62,579 nt of DNA from CAYMLL01 sp964390645 (lineage in GTDB: Bacteria; Planctomycetota; UBA8108). Under the pieces are notes generated by a model. That model searched no databases. It was given only the letters and a program-made list of their open reading frames with translations, and had not been told where the DNA came from. This document shows, piece by piece, positions 42,764-51,387 of this stretch. The stretch spans positions 1 to 62,579 of the forward strand of contig CAYMLL010000009.1 in assembly GCA_964390645.1 (NCBI GenBank), given 5' to 3'. Positions within the stretch are counted from its first letter, which is position 1. Every line of letters starts with the position of its first letter. The position numbers were made by a program, and so were the translations under genes.

Positions 42764-44083
42764 TCATCGCGCTTTCCGCGAGATGCACCACAGGTGCTCG
42801 TACGTGCGGATGAAGAGGTCGCCGTCCGACACCGCGATCGATGCTCGTGTTCGCTCGCCGAGGGAGCTTCTTGCCAGGACCTCGAAGCTCGTGGAGGCGC
42901 GCACGACGAAGCAGGTCCCCCGCTGGTCGATCGCGTAGAGCCGGTCACCCGCGAGGACGACCGAGCTCCAGGAGCTTGATCCCAGACGCTCACGCCAGAG
43001 TCGCTTTCCGGTCTCGAGCTCGATGCACTCCAGCGTCTGGCGGTCGTCGTAGATGTAGATGTGTCCCCCGGAGATCACTCCGGATCCGATGCGCTGGTGT
43101 GGCCGCTCCTGCGTCCACAGGCGACGGGTCGGGGTCACGTCGCCCTTGCCGCCGAGGCGGACACCGATCGCCGGGCCCATGTAGCCGGACATGGCGACGG
43201 CGATGCCTTCCCCGGTGATCACCGACGTGTACACGAGTCGCCCCAGACCACCGCAGCTCCAGACCTCCTTGCCGGTTCGTGGTGCGAACGCACGCAGGTG
43301 ACCGGGATAGCCGACGAGCGCCAGCTCCTCGCCCGAGTGCTCGACGATGACGGGCGTGCTCCACGAGCCCGTCCAGGTCTTGCTGCCGCCGTTGCCCTCG
43401 TCACCACCCGGAATCTCGACCTTCCAGACGTCCTTGCCGCTCTTCCTGTCGAGCGCGGTGAGAAAGGTGCGCGCGCCCGGTCCGCAGTTGATGAGGCAGA
43501 GGTCGTTCCAGATGACCGGAGAGGAGCCGTTGCCCCAGATGTGACGAAAGACGCCGAGGTCGCGCCGCCAGAGCTCCTCGCCTTCGAGATCATAGCAGAA
43601 GACGCCTGCCGACCCGTGGGAGACGATGACGCGCTCGCCGTCGGTCACGGCGGAAGCGGAGCAGTACGGGTTCGTCTTGTGGGTCGGCTCCTCGCTCCGG
43701 TGCTCGACGGTCCTCTTCCAGAGAACCTCGCCGTTCCGGCGGTCGACACACCACAGCGCGCGCTGTGTACCGTGTGCGGTTGCCTGCGTGATGAAGACGC
43801 GCGAGCCCCAGACGATCGGCGTGGAGTTGCCGTCCTCGGGGAGCGGGAGCTTCCAGAGGACGTTTTTCTCCGTGCTCCAGCGCAGCGGCAGGTCGTCCTG
43901 CGCGGCGACCCCCTGGCCGCCGGCGCCGCGCCACCCGGGCCAGTTCTCGGCCAGCGCCGGGGCGGCCAGCGTCGTCAGAGCGGCCAGCGTCGTCAGAGCG
44001 GCCAGCGTCGTCAGAGCGGCCAGCGTCGCCGGAGCGGCCAGCATCTTCGGCGCGAGCGCTTGCGGAGTCCGTGAGTATCGCAT
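42764..44083 (-). CDS. exported PQQ-like beta-propeller protein
   Basis: A 439-residue protein. Its signal peptide is unusual: the hydrophobic core consists of LAALTT repeats. The mature part begins ENWPGWRG and has several propeller blades of the PQQ-like pattern (CVDRRNGEVLWKR, CYDLEGEELWRRD, LDRKSGKDVWKVE, AFAPRTGKEVWS, CIELETGKRLWRE). No PQQ-dehydrogenase catalytic Asp/Ca site was recognised, so it is probably a WD-like scaffold or binding protein of the BamB-like/PQQ-repeat class. The start is the ATG at 44083 with GGGAG 7 nt upstream. It is divergent from the DUF1501 gene, a common planctomycete neighbour. Confidence 0.85.
   Translation of the reverse strand: MRYSRTPQALAPKMLAAPATLAALTTLAALTTLAALTTLAAPALAENWPGWRGAGGQGVAAQDDLPLRWSTEKNVLWKLPLPEDGNSTPIVWGSRVFITQATAHGTQRALWCVDRRNGEVLWKRTVEHRSEEPTHKTNPYCSASAVTDGERVIVSHGSAGVFCYDLEGEELWRRDLGVFRHIWGNGSSPVIWNDLCLINCGPGARTFLTALDRKSGKDVWKVEIPGGDEGNGGSKTWTGSWSTPVIVEHSGEELALVGYPGHLRAFAPRTGKEVWSCGGLGRLVYTSVITGEGIAVAMSGYMGPAIGVRLGGKGDVTPTRRLWTQERPHQRIGSGVISGGHIYIYDDRQTLECIELETGKRLWRERLGSSSWSSVVLAGDRLYAIDQRGTCFVVRASTSFEVLARSSLGERTRASIAVSDGDLFIRTYEHLWCISRKAR
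43963..44042. repeat. 18-bp tandem repeat inside a signal-peptide coding region
   Basis: Three perfect copies of CGGCCAGCGTCGTCAGAG (43963-44016), one copy with two changes (44017-44034) and a partial fifth. On the minus strand each unit encodes six residues of the hydrophobic core (LAALTT). The unit is a multiple of three, so copy number changes only the length of the signal peptide. Confidence 0.9.
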
Positions 44084-44196
44084 GGAGAGCTCCCTTCGCG
44101 GGATCCGAGAATAATCGCCTCGGGCAGCCTCCGACACCGTTTTCCGCGTCCTGCTCGATCTTGACCCGAAGGAGCCCGGGTCGCCAGAATAGGGAG

Positions 44197-45654
44197 ATGG
44201 AGGCTTTGTCGACGATGAGCCCACTGGCAGCCACGACGCACCCTGGCGCGCGCGGCACCCGGCGCGACTTCTTTGCGCGTGCGGGTGGCGGTTGCGGTCT
44301 GATCGCGCTCGCGTCGCTGCTCGACACCGACGGGCTTCTCGGCGGCGACGCCGCGCCGGATCCACGTGCGCCGAAGTCGCCGCACTTCGAGCCGAAGGTG
44401 AAGCGAGTGATCTGGCTCTTCATGCACGGCGGGCCGAGCCAGGTCGACCTCCTTGATCCCAAGCCGGACCTCGAGCGCTTCGCCGGAAAGCCGCTGCCGG
44501 GTAGCTTCGGGGAGGTGATGACTCGTCGCAAGGTCGCGCGCAACCCGCTGCTCGCGCCGATCAAGCCCTTCCATCGGCACGGCAAGTCCGGACTCGAGAT
44601 CAGCGAGTTCTTGCCACACATCGCGGGGTGCGCCGACGATCTTGCGGTCATCCGCAGCTGTCACGGGGACAGCGTCAACCACCCGCAGTCGGTGTACCAG
44701 ATGAACACCGGCAGCATACTGATGGGCAAGCCGAGCGTGGGGAGCTGGGTGTCGTACGGGCTCGGTACCGAGAACAGAGACATGCCGACCTTCGTCGTCA
44801 TGCCGGATCCGCGCGGCGGTCTGAAGGGTGGACCACCGGCGTGGGGGAGCGGCTTCCTGCCGGCGACACATCAGGGCACGCCGATGCGTGCAGGCGGCGA
44901 GCCGATCCTCAACCTCGCACCGTCGTCGCTGGTCTCGGCGGCGCAGCAGCGTGGAACTCTCGATCTGGTCCGGCGGCTGAACTCGCGTCACCTCGACGGT
45001 CGTGAGTTCGACAGCGAGCTCTCCGCTCGCATCGACTCCTACGAGCTCGCGTACCGCATGCAGACCGCGGCGCCGGACATCGTCGACCTGGGAAACGAGT
45101 CGAGGTCGACGCTCGAGCTCTACGGCGTCGGCGAGAAGGACACGGAGGAGTTCGGGCGCCGCTGTCTTCTGGCGCGACGCATGATCGAGCGCGGCGTGCG
45201 CTTCGTGCAGCTCTACTCCGGCGACACCGGCGGCTGGGATGCTCACAAGAACGTGCTGTCGAACCACTCGCTGTGGTCGCGGCGCACCGACAAGCCGATC
45301 GCCGGGCTGCTTCGCGACCTGCAGCAACGCGGCCTCTTCGAGGAGACGCTCGTCGTCTGGGGCGGTGAGTTCGGACGCATGCCGATGAGCGAGCAGGGTG
45401 CCGGACGAGACCACAACCCGTGGGGCTACAGTGTCTGGCTCGCGGGGGGCGGCGTGCGTGGCGGCACGGTGTACGGATCGACCGATGCGATCGGTCTGCG
45501 GGCCGAGCATCGCCCGGTGCACGTCCACGATCTCCACGCCACGATCCTCCACCTGCTCGGCATCGACCACGAGCGGCTGACCTTCCTGCACAACGGCCGC
45601 GAGGATCGGCTCACCAACGTGTCCGGGAGCGTCGTTCGCGGCGTGCTGACATAG
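44197..45654 (+). CDS. DUF1501 protein
   Basis: A 485-residue DUF1501 protein. The N-terminus has a Tat-like TRRDFFARAGGGCGL, then VKRVIWLFMHGGPSQVDLLDPKP, the conserved SCHGDSVNHPQSVYQMNTG, and the closing GRDHNPWGYSVWLAGGG. These are family hallmarks; DUF1501 belongs to the alkaline-phosphatase/sulfatase-like superfamily, but its substrate is unknown. Two ATGs are possible: 44197 has AGGGAG directly before it, while 44215 has GGAGG 11 nt upstream. The DUF1549/DUF1553 gene follows after 8 bp, the usual planctomycete order. Confidence 0.92.
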   Translation: MEALSTMSPLAATTHPGARGTRRDFFARAGGGCGLIALASLLDTDGLLGGDAAPDPRAPKSPHFEPKVKRVIWLFMHGGPSQVDLLDPKPDLERFAGKPLPGSFGEVMTRRKVARNPLLAPIKPFHRHGKSGLEISEFLPHIAGCADDLAVIRSCHGDSVNHPQSVYQMNTGSILMGKPSVGSWVSYGLGTENRDMPTFVVMPDPRGGLKGGPPAWGSGFLPATHQGTPMRAGGEPILNLAPSSLVSAAQQRGTLDLVRRLNSRHLDGREFDSELSARIDSYELAYRMQTAAPDIVDLGNESRSTLELYGVGEKDTEEFGRRCLLARRMIERGVRFVQLYSGDTGGWDAHKNVLSNHSLWSRRTDKPIAGLLRDLQQRGLFEETLVVWGGEFGRMPMSEQGAGRDHNPWGYSVWLAGGGVRGGTVYGSTDAIGLRAEHRPVHVHDLHATILHLLGIDHERLTFLHNGREDRLTNVSGSVVRGVLT

Positions 45655-45662
45655 GACTCTCC

Positions 45663-47684
45663 GTGCGAGCGTTGCTCACCCTCACTGCTGCTCTGGTCCT
45701 CGGCGATCTGCGCGCCCTGGAGGATGCAGGGCCGGTTCACGAGACGCCGATCAGCGCCGAGGATCGAGACCACTGGGCGTTCCGAGCGCTTGCCGCGGTG
45801 ACGCCGCCTGCCGTCAAGGACGGAAGCTGGCCGCACGGCGACCTTGACCGCTTCATCCTCGCGCGTCTGGAGAGTCGTGGGCTGGCGCCGCTTCCACCGG
45901 CCGGTCGTGTGACGCTGATCCGACGCGTCACCTTCGATCTGACCGGCCTGCCTCCGTCGCCCCGGGAGGTCGCGGCCTTCCTCGAAGATGACTCCCCGGA
46001 CGCGTACGAGAAGCTGGTCGATCGTCTCCTCGCGTCGCCGGATTTCGGCGAGCGCCGGGCGCTCTTCTGGCTCGATCTGTCGCGCTTCGCCGAGACCGAT
46101 GGCTTCGAGCATGACAAGCTGCGGCCGAACGCGTGGCGCTATCGCGACTGGGTGATCGGAGCGCTGTCGACGGACATGCCCTACGACGAGTTCGCCGCGC
46201 TGCAGGTCGCCGGTGACGAGCTGCGCAGGGGCGACGCGGGTGCCGCGGTGGCGACCGGCTTCGCGCTCTGCGGGCCGGACATGCCCGACATCAACCTCGT
46301 CGAGGAACGTCGCCACATGGTGCTCAACGAGTTGACCGGAACCGTGGGTTCGGTGTTCCTCGGGCTGCAGATGGCCTGCGCGCAGTGTCACGATCACAAG
46401 ATCGATCCGATCAGCCAGGCGGACTTCTACCGTCTGCGCGCGATTTTCGAGCCGGCGCTCGTCTTCGATGATCAGCCGCTGCCGGTGCTTGCCTCGGATG
46501 CTCGTCGCGGCGCGCGGAAGGACGGCAAGAAGAGGTCCGCCGGCCCGGCTGGACGAGTGCTCCATGAGAAGCCCGGAAAGTCGCCGAGAAGCTACCTGCA
46601 CGTGCGCGGCGACTTCCGTCGTCCCGGCCCGGAGGTGAAGCCGGCGCTGCCGCGCATCGCGAATCCGAGGCACGATCGGATCGCCTGGAGCGACAGTCCT
46701 GTGCAGACGAGCGGCCGTCGTAGCTCCTTCGCCAGCTGGCTGACGCGCGGTGACAACTTCCTGGCGACGCGCGTGATCGCGAACCGGGTCTGGCAGGAGC
46801 ACTTCGGCCACGGGCTCGTGACGACGCCGAGCGACTTCGGGATCATGGGGCAGAGACCATCGCACCCGATGCTCCTGGACTGGCTGGCGCGTCGAACCGT
46901 TGCGGAGGGCTGGAGCCTGAAGCGCGTTCGCCGCTTGCTCCTCCTGTCCGCGACCTATCGCACCGCGGCGGTGCCCGGGGCGGGTGGCAGTGCCTCTTCG
47001 CGGGCTGCCTGGCCTCGGCTACTCGAGGCCGACCCGGGCAACCGCCTTCTCGGCCGCACGACACCCCGCCGTCTCGAGGGGGAGACGCTTCGCGACGCGC
47101 TGCTGTCGGTAGCCGGTCGGCTCAGCCTTCGACGAGAAGGCGGTCCCGGTGTCATGCTGCCGCTGCCGCAGGAGGTTCGCGACACGCTGCTGCGGGGTCA
47201 GTGGAAGGTCTCGCCGAGCGAGGAATCACACCGACGGCGCAGCGTCTACCTCTTCGTACGACGCAACCTCCGCTATCCGCTCTTCGAGGTCTTCGACCGT
47301 CCCGACGGCAACGCGAGCTGCGCGCGTCGCGATCGCTCGACGACCGCGCCGCAGGCTCTGACGCTCCTGAACTCCGAGCTGTCGCTCGATCTGGCGCGGC
47401 GCTTTGCCGGCCGGGTCCTCGCGGATGCGGGCGACGCGCGGGCCGCGTGGGTCGAGCGGGCCTACCGGCTGGCGCTCGGTCGCGGACCCCGCGATGACGA
47501 ACGACGTGACGCTCTCGGCTTCCTCGACGAGCAGGCGCGTCGCATCCGTCGGGTCTCGCGATCCTCCTCGGACCTGGCGACGCCCCTGCCCGCGAAGGAA
47601 GGCAGCGACGCTGCGCGCGGCGCGGCCCTCGTCGACCTTTGCCTGGCGCTGTTCAACGTCAACGAGTTCCTCTACGTCGACTGA
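45663..47684 (+). CDS. DUF1549/DUF1553 protein
   Basis: A 673-residue protein with an N-terminal signal (VRALLTLTAALVLG) and no N-terminal cytochrome (PSCyt1) domain, unlike many members. The DUF1549 part has RVTFDLTGLPPSPREV, ERRALFWLDLSRFAETDGFEHD and VFLGLQMACAQCHDHKIDP, with the CxxCH haem-type motif. The DUF1553 part has FLATRVIANRVWQEHFGHGLV, PSDFGIMGQRPSHPMLLDWLA and SVYLFVRRNLRYPLFEVFDRPD. The start is a GTG 8 nt after the DUF1501 stop. It probably works with the DUF1501 protein; a redox or haem role is suggested by CxxCH only. Confidence 0.92.
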   Translation: MRALLTLTAALVLGDLRALEDAGPVHETPISAEDRDHWAFRALAAVTPPAVKDGSWPHGDLDRFILARLESRGLAPLPPAGRVTLIRRVTFDLTGLPPSPREVAAFLEDDSPDAYEKLVDRLLASPDFGERRALFWLDLSRFAETDGFEHDKLRPNAWRYRDWVIGALSTDMPYDEFAALQVAGDELRRGDAGAAVATGFALCGPDMPDINLVEERRHMVLNELTGTVGSVFLGLQMACAQCHDHKIDPISQADFYRLRAIFEPALVFDDQPLPVLASDARRGARKDGKKRSAGPAGRVLHEKPGKSPRSYLHVRGDFRRPGPEVKPALPRIANPRHDRIAWSDSPVQTSGRRSSFASWLTRGDNFLATRVIANRVWQEHFGHGLVTTPSDFGIMGQRPSHPMLLDWLARRTVAEGWSLKRVRRLLLLSATYRTAAVPGAGGSASSRAAWPRLLEADPGNRLLGRTTPRRLEGETLRDALLSVAGRLSLRREGGPGVMLPLPQEVRDTLLRGQWKVSPSEESHRRRSVYLFVRRNLRYPLFEVFDRPDGNASCARRDRSTTAPQALTLLNSELSLDLARRFAGRVLADAGDARAAWVERAYRLALGRGPRDDERRDALGFLDEQARRIRRVSRSSSDLATPLPAKEGSDAARGAALVDLCLALFNVNEFLYVD

Positions 47685-47730
47685 TCCGCGGGACCATCTC
47701 CGCGCGGCGGCCGTCTCTTCAGGGAGCCGC

Positions 47731-50220
47731 TCAGCGGATCTTCGCGCCGAGCTTCTCCCTCAGTGGCTCGAGCATGCTCTCACGGATGGCGTTGACCTCC
47801 TTCTCCGACAGCGATCGATCGGTCGACACGAAGGTCAGCTGGAACGCGAGGCTCTTCTTCCCGTCTCCGATCTGCTCGCCGCGGAAGAGGTCGAAGAGCC
47901 GGATGTCGGCAAGGAGGTCGCCGGCCGACTTCCTGACGAGTGTCATGACGTCCTGAGCCGGAACGTCGTCGTCGACGACGAGCGCCAGATCCTGGCGGAC
48001 TGGCGGGAACCTCGAGATCGGACGGAACGAGTAGGTGTCGCTCGATGCCGATGTCAGCCGGTCGATGTCGACGTCGGCTGCGAATACGATCCGCTCGCCG
48101 AGATCGTAGGCCTCGATGACCGCGGGGTGGATCTGTCCGAGCGAGCCGACGGGCTCGCCGCCGATGAGCAGCGCAGCAGCCGCGCCGGGGTGATAGGGTG
48201 AGCCGCTGCCGGATGAGAACGAGACGTCCTCGACGTGGAGCCTGCGGACGAGGCTCTCGACGATGCCCTTGAGGTCGTGGAAGGTCACGGTACGCGGCGT
48301 CGTGTCGGCCCAGCTGGCGCCTCTCACCGGGCCACTGAGGACGATACCGAGGCGCGTGATCTCGGCGGGCAGCTTGCCGTCGCCACGTTCCGGCAGGAAG
48401 ACCGTGCCGATCTCGAAGAGCGCGATGCGCTCACGAACCCGGTGGTTGCGTACGACGTTTTCCATCAGGCTGCCGAGGATCGTCCGCCTGAGCGACGATC
48501 TGTCCTGGGTCGACGGATTGATGATCGTCACGTAGGGAGGCGCATCGCCGGATCCGTTCTCGGCTGCCGTCATCCGTGCTTCGGACTCTGGTGTCGTCAG
48601 CGAGTAGTTGACGACGTCGTGAAGGCCGCAGCCGCTCAACGCGTTGCGCACGCGTCGGCGGTACTCCCATCGGGTGTTCTGGGTCTGACGAGGAAGAGGC
48701 TCGTCGAGAAGTCGGTTCTCGAGCCGATCGAAGCCGATGACGCGGATGACTTCCTCGGCCACGTCCGCTGCCTGGGTGACGTCCGGGCGGAAGCCGGGGA
48801 TCTCGATCTGCAGGGCGTCGTCCCCGGCGTCCTCGACGGTGAAGCCGAGACGCTCCAGGGATGTGGTGACCTCGTTCACGTCGAGCTCGACACCGAGCGT
48901 GCGGCTGATGTCGCTCGTCTTCACCACGAGCTCACGCCGCTCCGCGGGGCGGGGGTAGCAGTCAGCGATGCCGCCGTCAGGTTTGGCGCCGGCGATCTTC
49001 TCCAGGAGATGCGTGGCTCGCTGGATCGCGATGACGGTCATCGCCGGGTCGACCTGTCGGCTGAAGCGCGTCGAGGCGTCGGTGATGATCTTGAGCTTCG
49101 ACATCGCCTTGCGAATGGTGATGAAGTCGAAGTTGGCGGACTCGAGGAGCACTCTCGTCGTGTCGTCGTGGATCTGGGAGTCGAGCCCACCGATGACGCC
49201 CGCGACGGCGACCGGCTTGTCGCCCGACGTGATCAGCAGGACCGACTCGTCGAGCTCGCGGGGCTCTTCCTTGCTGCCGTCCTCGCGAGGCTCGACGTCC
49301 TGGTCGAGCGTGTACATGCACTCTCCGGGTCGAGCGCGTCGCACGCTGATGTTCCTCGCGGGCAGCCGGTCGAGGTCGAACGCGTGCATCGGCTGGCCGA
49401 GCTCGAGCATGACGTAGTTCGTCACGTCGACCAGGTTGCTGATCGGGTTGAGCCCGGCCAGTGCCAGCCGACGTTGCAGCCAGCCCGGGGACGGGCCGAC
49501 GGTGATTCCCTCGAGCACGTAGCCGCTGTAGCGCGGTGCTACATCGGGCGCCTCGATGTTGACGTCGAACGCCTTCCTGTCGAAGGGCAGATACCTGGCG
49601 TCGATCTCGAGCTTGAAGTTCGTGCGCGTCAGACCGGCGATCTCGCGCGCCATGCCGACGATCGACAGGCAGCGGCCGTAGTTCGGCAGGATCGCGATCT
49701 CCAGGACGACGTCAGCCGGGATGTCGCCCGAGGGCTCGAGGACGGACGCGAGCGTCGCGCCCACTACCGCGTCGTCGTCGAGCACCAGCACGCCGGAGTG
49801 ATCCTCGGACATGCCGATCTCCTTCTCGGAGCAGAGGACGGCGTTGGAGTCGACGCCGCGGAACTCCCGCGCAGCGACGGTCAGGATCGCGAAGGTCTCG
49901 GACCCGGCGTCTATCAGCAGGGCTCCGGGGATCGCCGCCGGCACCTTCTTGCCGACCATGCTCGCGTCGATATTCGGCGCTCCGGTGACAGCGGTCGCGG
50001 TGCGCTCGTCGCCCAGAGCCAGCTGCACCACGCGCAGCTTGTCGGAGCCCTCGACGTCGGCGACCTCGACGATCTCGCCGACCAGGACATCGTGGGAGAA
50101 GACACCGATGCGGTCGATCGACTCGACCTCGAGACCCGCGCGCGTCAGCACGCTGGCGAGGTCATCGACGGACAACTCGCAGTCGTTGAAGTCTCGAATC
50201 CAGCTCAGTGGGACTCTCAT
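47731..50220 (-). CDS. pheT: phenylalanyl-tRNA synthetase beta subunit
   Basis: An 829-residue PheT. Domains in order: N-terminal B1 (PLSWIRDFNDC), tRNA-binding EMAP-like (VLVGEIVEVADVEGSDKL), B3/B4 editing (GLNPISNLVDVTNYVMLELGQPMHAFD), B5 (TSDISRTLGVELDVNEV), core (PSTQDRSSLRRTILGSLMENV) and the C-terminal anticodon-binding FDX-ACB domain (FPPVRQDLALVVDD). With PheS it charges tRNA-Phe. The start is the ATG at 50220; the ORF continues upstream only as a shadow of pheS. Confidence 0.97.
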   Translation of the reverse strand: MRVPLSWIRDFNDCELSVDDLASVLTRAGLEVESIDRIGVFSHDVLVGEIVEVADVEGSDKLRVVQLALGDERTATAVTGAPNIDASMVGKKVPAAIPGALLIDAGSETFAILTVAAREFRGVDSNAVLCSEKEIGMSEDHSGVLVLDDDAVVGATLASVLEPSGDIPADVVLEIAILPNYGRCLSIVGMAREIAGLTRTNFKLEIDARYLPFDRKAFDVNIEAPDVAPRYSGYVLEGITVGPSPGWLQRRLALAGLNPISNLVDVTNYVMLELGQPMHAFDLDRLPARNISVRRARPGECMYTLDQDVEPREDGSKEEPRELDESVLLITSGDKPVAVAGVIGGLDSQIHDDTTRVLLESANFDFITIRKAMSKLKIITDASTRFSRQVDPAMTVIAIQRATHLLEKIAGAKPDGGIADCYPRPAERRELVVKTSDISRTLGVELDVNEVTTSLERLGFTVEDAGDDALQIEIPGFRPDVTQAADVAEEVIRVIGFDRLENRLLDEPLPRQTQNTRWEYRRRVRNALSGCGLHDVVNYSLTTPESEARMTAAENGSGDAPPYVTIINPSTQDRSSLRRTILGSLMENVVRNHRVRERIALFEIGTVFLPERGDGKLPAEITRLGIVLSGPVRGASWADTTPRTVTFHDLKGIVESLVRRLHVEDVSFSSGSGSPYHPGAAAALLIGGEPVGSLGQIHPAVIEAYDLGERIVFAADVDIDRLTSASSDTYSFRPISRFPPVRQDLALVVDDDVPAQDVMTLVRKSAGDLLADIRLFDLFRGEQIGDGKKSLAFQLTFVSTDRSLSEKEVNAIRESMLEPLREKLGAKIR

Positions 50221-50296
50221 GAGAGTGCTCGCGATGGGAGATCGTCGAAGACGTTGCTCGTGAAGGTTGCGGGTCGGTTTGTGTGATCGACCGTCA

Positions 50297-51322
50297 TCAA
50301 AACTGCTCGAGGAACCGCAGGTCGCCCGAGAGGAAGTGTCGGATGTCGTCGATGCCGTGACGCAGAAGGACCATGCGCTCGAGGCCGATGCCGAAAGCGA
50401 GTCCCGAGTGCGTTTCGGGGTCGTAGCCGCCGTTGCGTAATACGGTGGGATGGACGACTCCAGCGCCGAGCACCTCGAGCCAGCCACTGTGCTTGCAGAG
50501 CCTGCAGCCTTCGCCGCGACAGAGGTTGCAGTCGATGTCGACTTCGACGCTCGGTTCGGTGAACGGGAAGTAGCTGCCGCGCAGCAGCATGCGATGGTCC
50601 GAGCCGAAGAACTGGTGGACGAACTCCTCGAGCACGCCCTTGAGGTCCGCCATCCCGATGTCGGAGCCGATCGCCAGCCCCTCGATCTGGTTGAACTGGA
50701 TCTCCGAGCGCTGCGTGATCTGCTCGTTGCGGTAGACCGTGCCCGGCAGCAGTACGCGGACGGGCTCCGGGGCCAGCGCGCGCATGGCGTGGATCTGCCC
50801 CGGAGACGTGTGCGTGCGCAGCACGACGTCGTCGCTGACGAAGAACGTGTCCTGCATGTCGCGAGCCGGATGGTGCCGCGGGATGTTGAGCAGCTCGAAG
50901 TTGTACTCGTCGGTCTCGACGTGTGCGGACTCCCAGATCTGGAAGCCCATGCGCTCGAAGATGCCGCAAATCTCGTCGAGGACCGCGTTGATCGGGTGGA
51001 TCGTGCCCAGCGGCGTGAGGCTTCCGGGCAGCGACGTGTCGATCCGCTCACGCTCGATCCGGGCCGAGAGCTCGGCCTCGCGCAGTCCGTCACGCTTCTG
51101 GCCGAGGCGTCCCTCGAGGTCGACGCTCAGGACATTGATCGCCTTGCCGACGCTCTTCTTCTCGTCGGGGTCGGAGAGCTTGCCGATCTCGCGCAGGAGC
51201 AGCTTCACCTCGCCCTTGCGGGACAGGTAGCGCGTCTGCCAGCCGTCGAGGTCGGCGACCGAAGCGGCCGTGTCGAGCTCTTCCAGGGCCCGACTCCTGA
51301 TCTCTGCAATTCGATCCTGCAT
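50297..51322 (-). CDS. pheS: phenylalanyl-tRNA synthetase alpha subunit
   Basis: A 341-residue PheS: N-terminal coiled-coil, then class II motif 1 region (LDEICGIFERMGFQIWESAHVETDEYNFELLNIP), motif 2 (LLRTHTSPGQIHAM and PGTVYRNE), DLKGVLEEFVHQFFG, EVDIDCNLCRGEG and motif 3 GLAFGIGLERMVLLRHG. It pairs with pheT, which follows after 76 bp. The upstream spacer has no obvious leader-peptide attenuator. Confidence 0.97.
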   Translation of the reverse strand: MQDRIAEIRSRALEELDTAASVADLDGWQTRYLSRKGEVKLLLREIGKLSDPDEKKSVGKAINVLSVDLEGRLGQKRDGLREAELSARIERERIDTSLPGSLTPLGTIHPINAVLDEICGIFERMGFQIWESAHVETDEYNFELLNIPRHHPARDMQDTFFVSDDVVLRTHTSPGQIHAMRALAPEPVRVLLPGTVYRNEQITQRSEIQFNQIEGLAIGSDIGMADLKGVLEEFVHQFFGSDHRMLLRGSYFPFTEPSVEVDIDCNLCRGEGCRLCKHSGWLEVLGAGVVHPTVLRNGGYDPETHSGLAFGIGLERMVLLRHGIDDIRHFLSGDLRFLEQF

Positions 51323-51387
51323 GACAGTCTCATGTATCGGCGATCCGGGCCGGAAAGGACAACGCGCCGCGGTTCGGGGCTCCTACC

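Noticed and set aside
48235..50286. 683-residue right-strand ORF
   Set aside because: Antisense of pheT.
47731..51093. 1120-residue reading of pheT continued through pheS
   Set aside because: The upstream part is a shifted frame of pheS; PheT starts at 50220.
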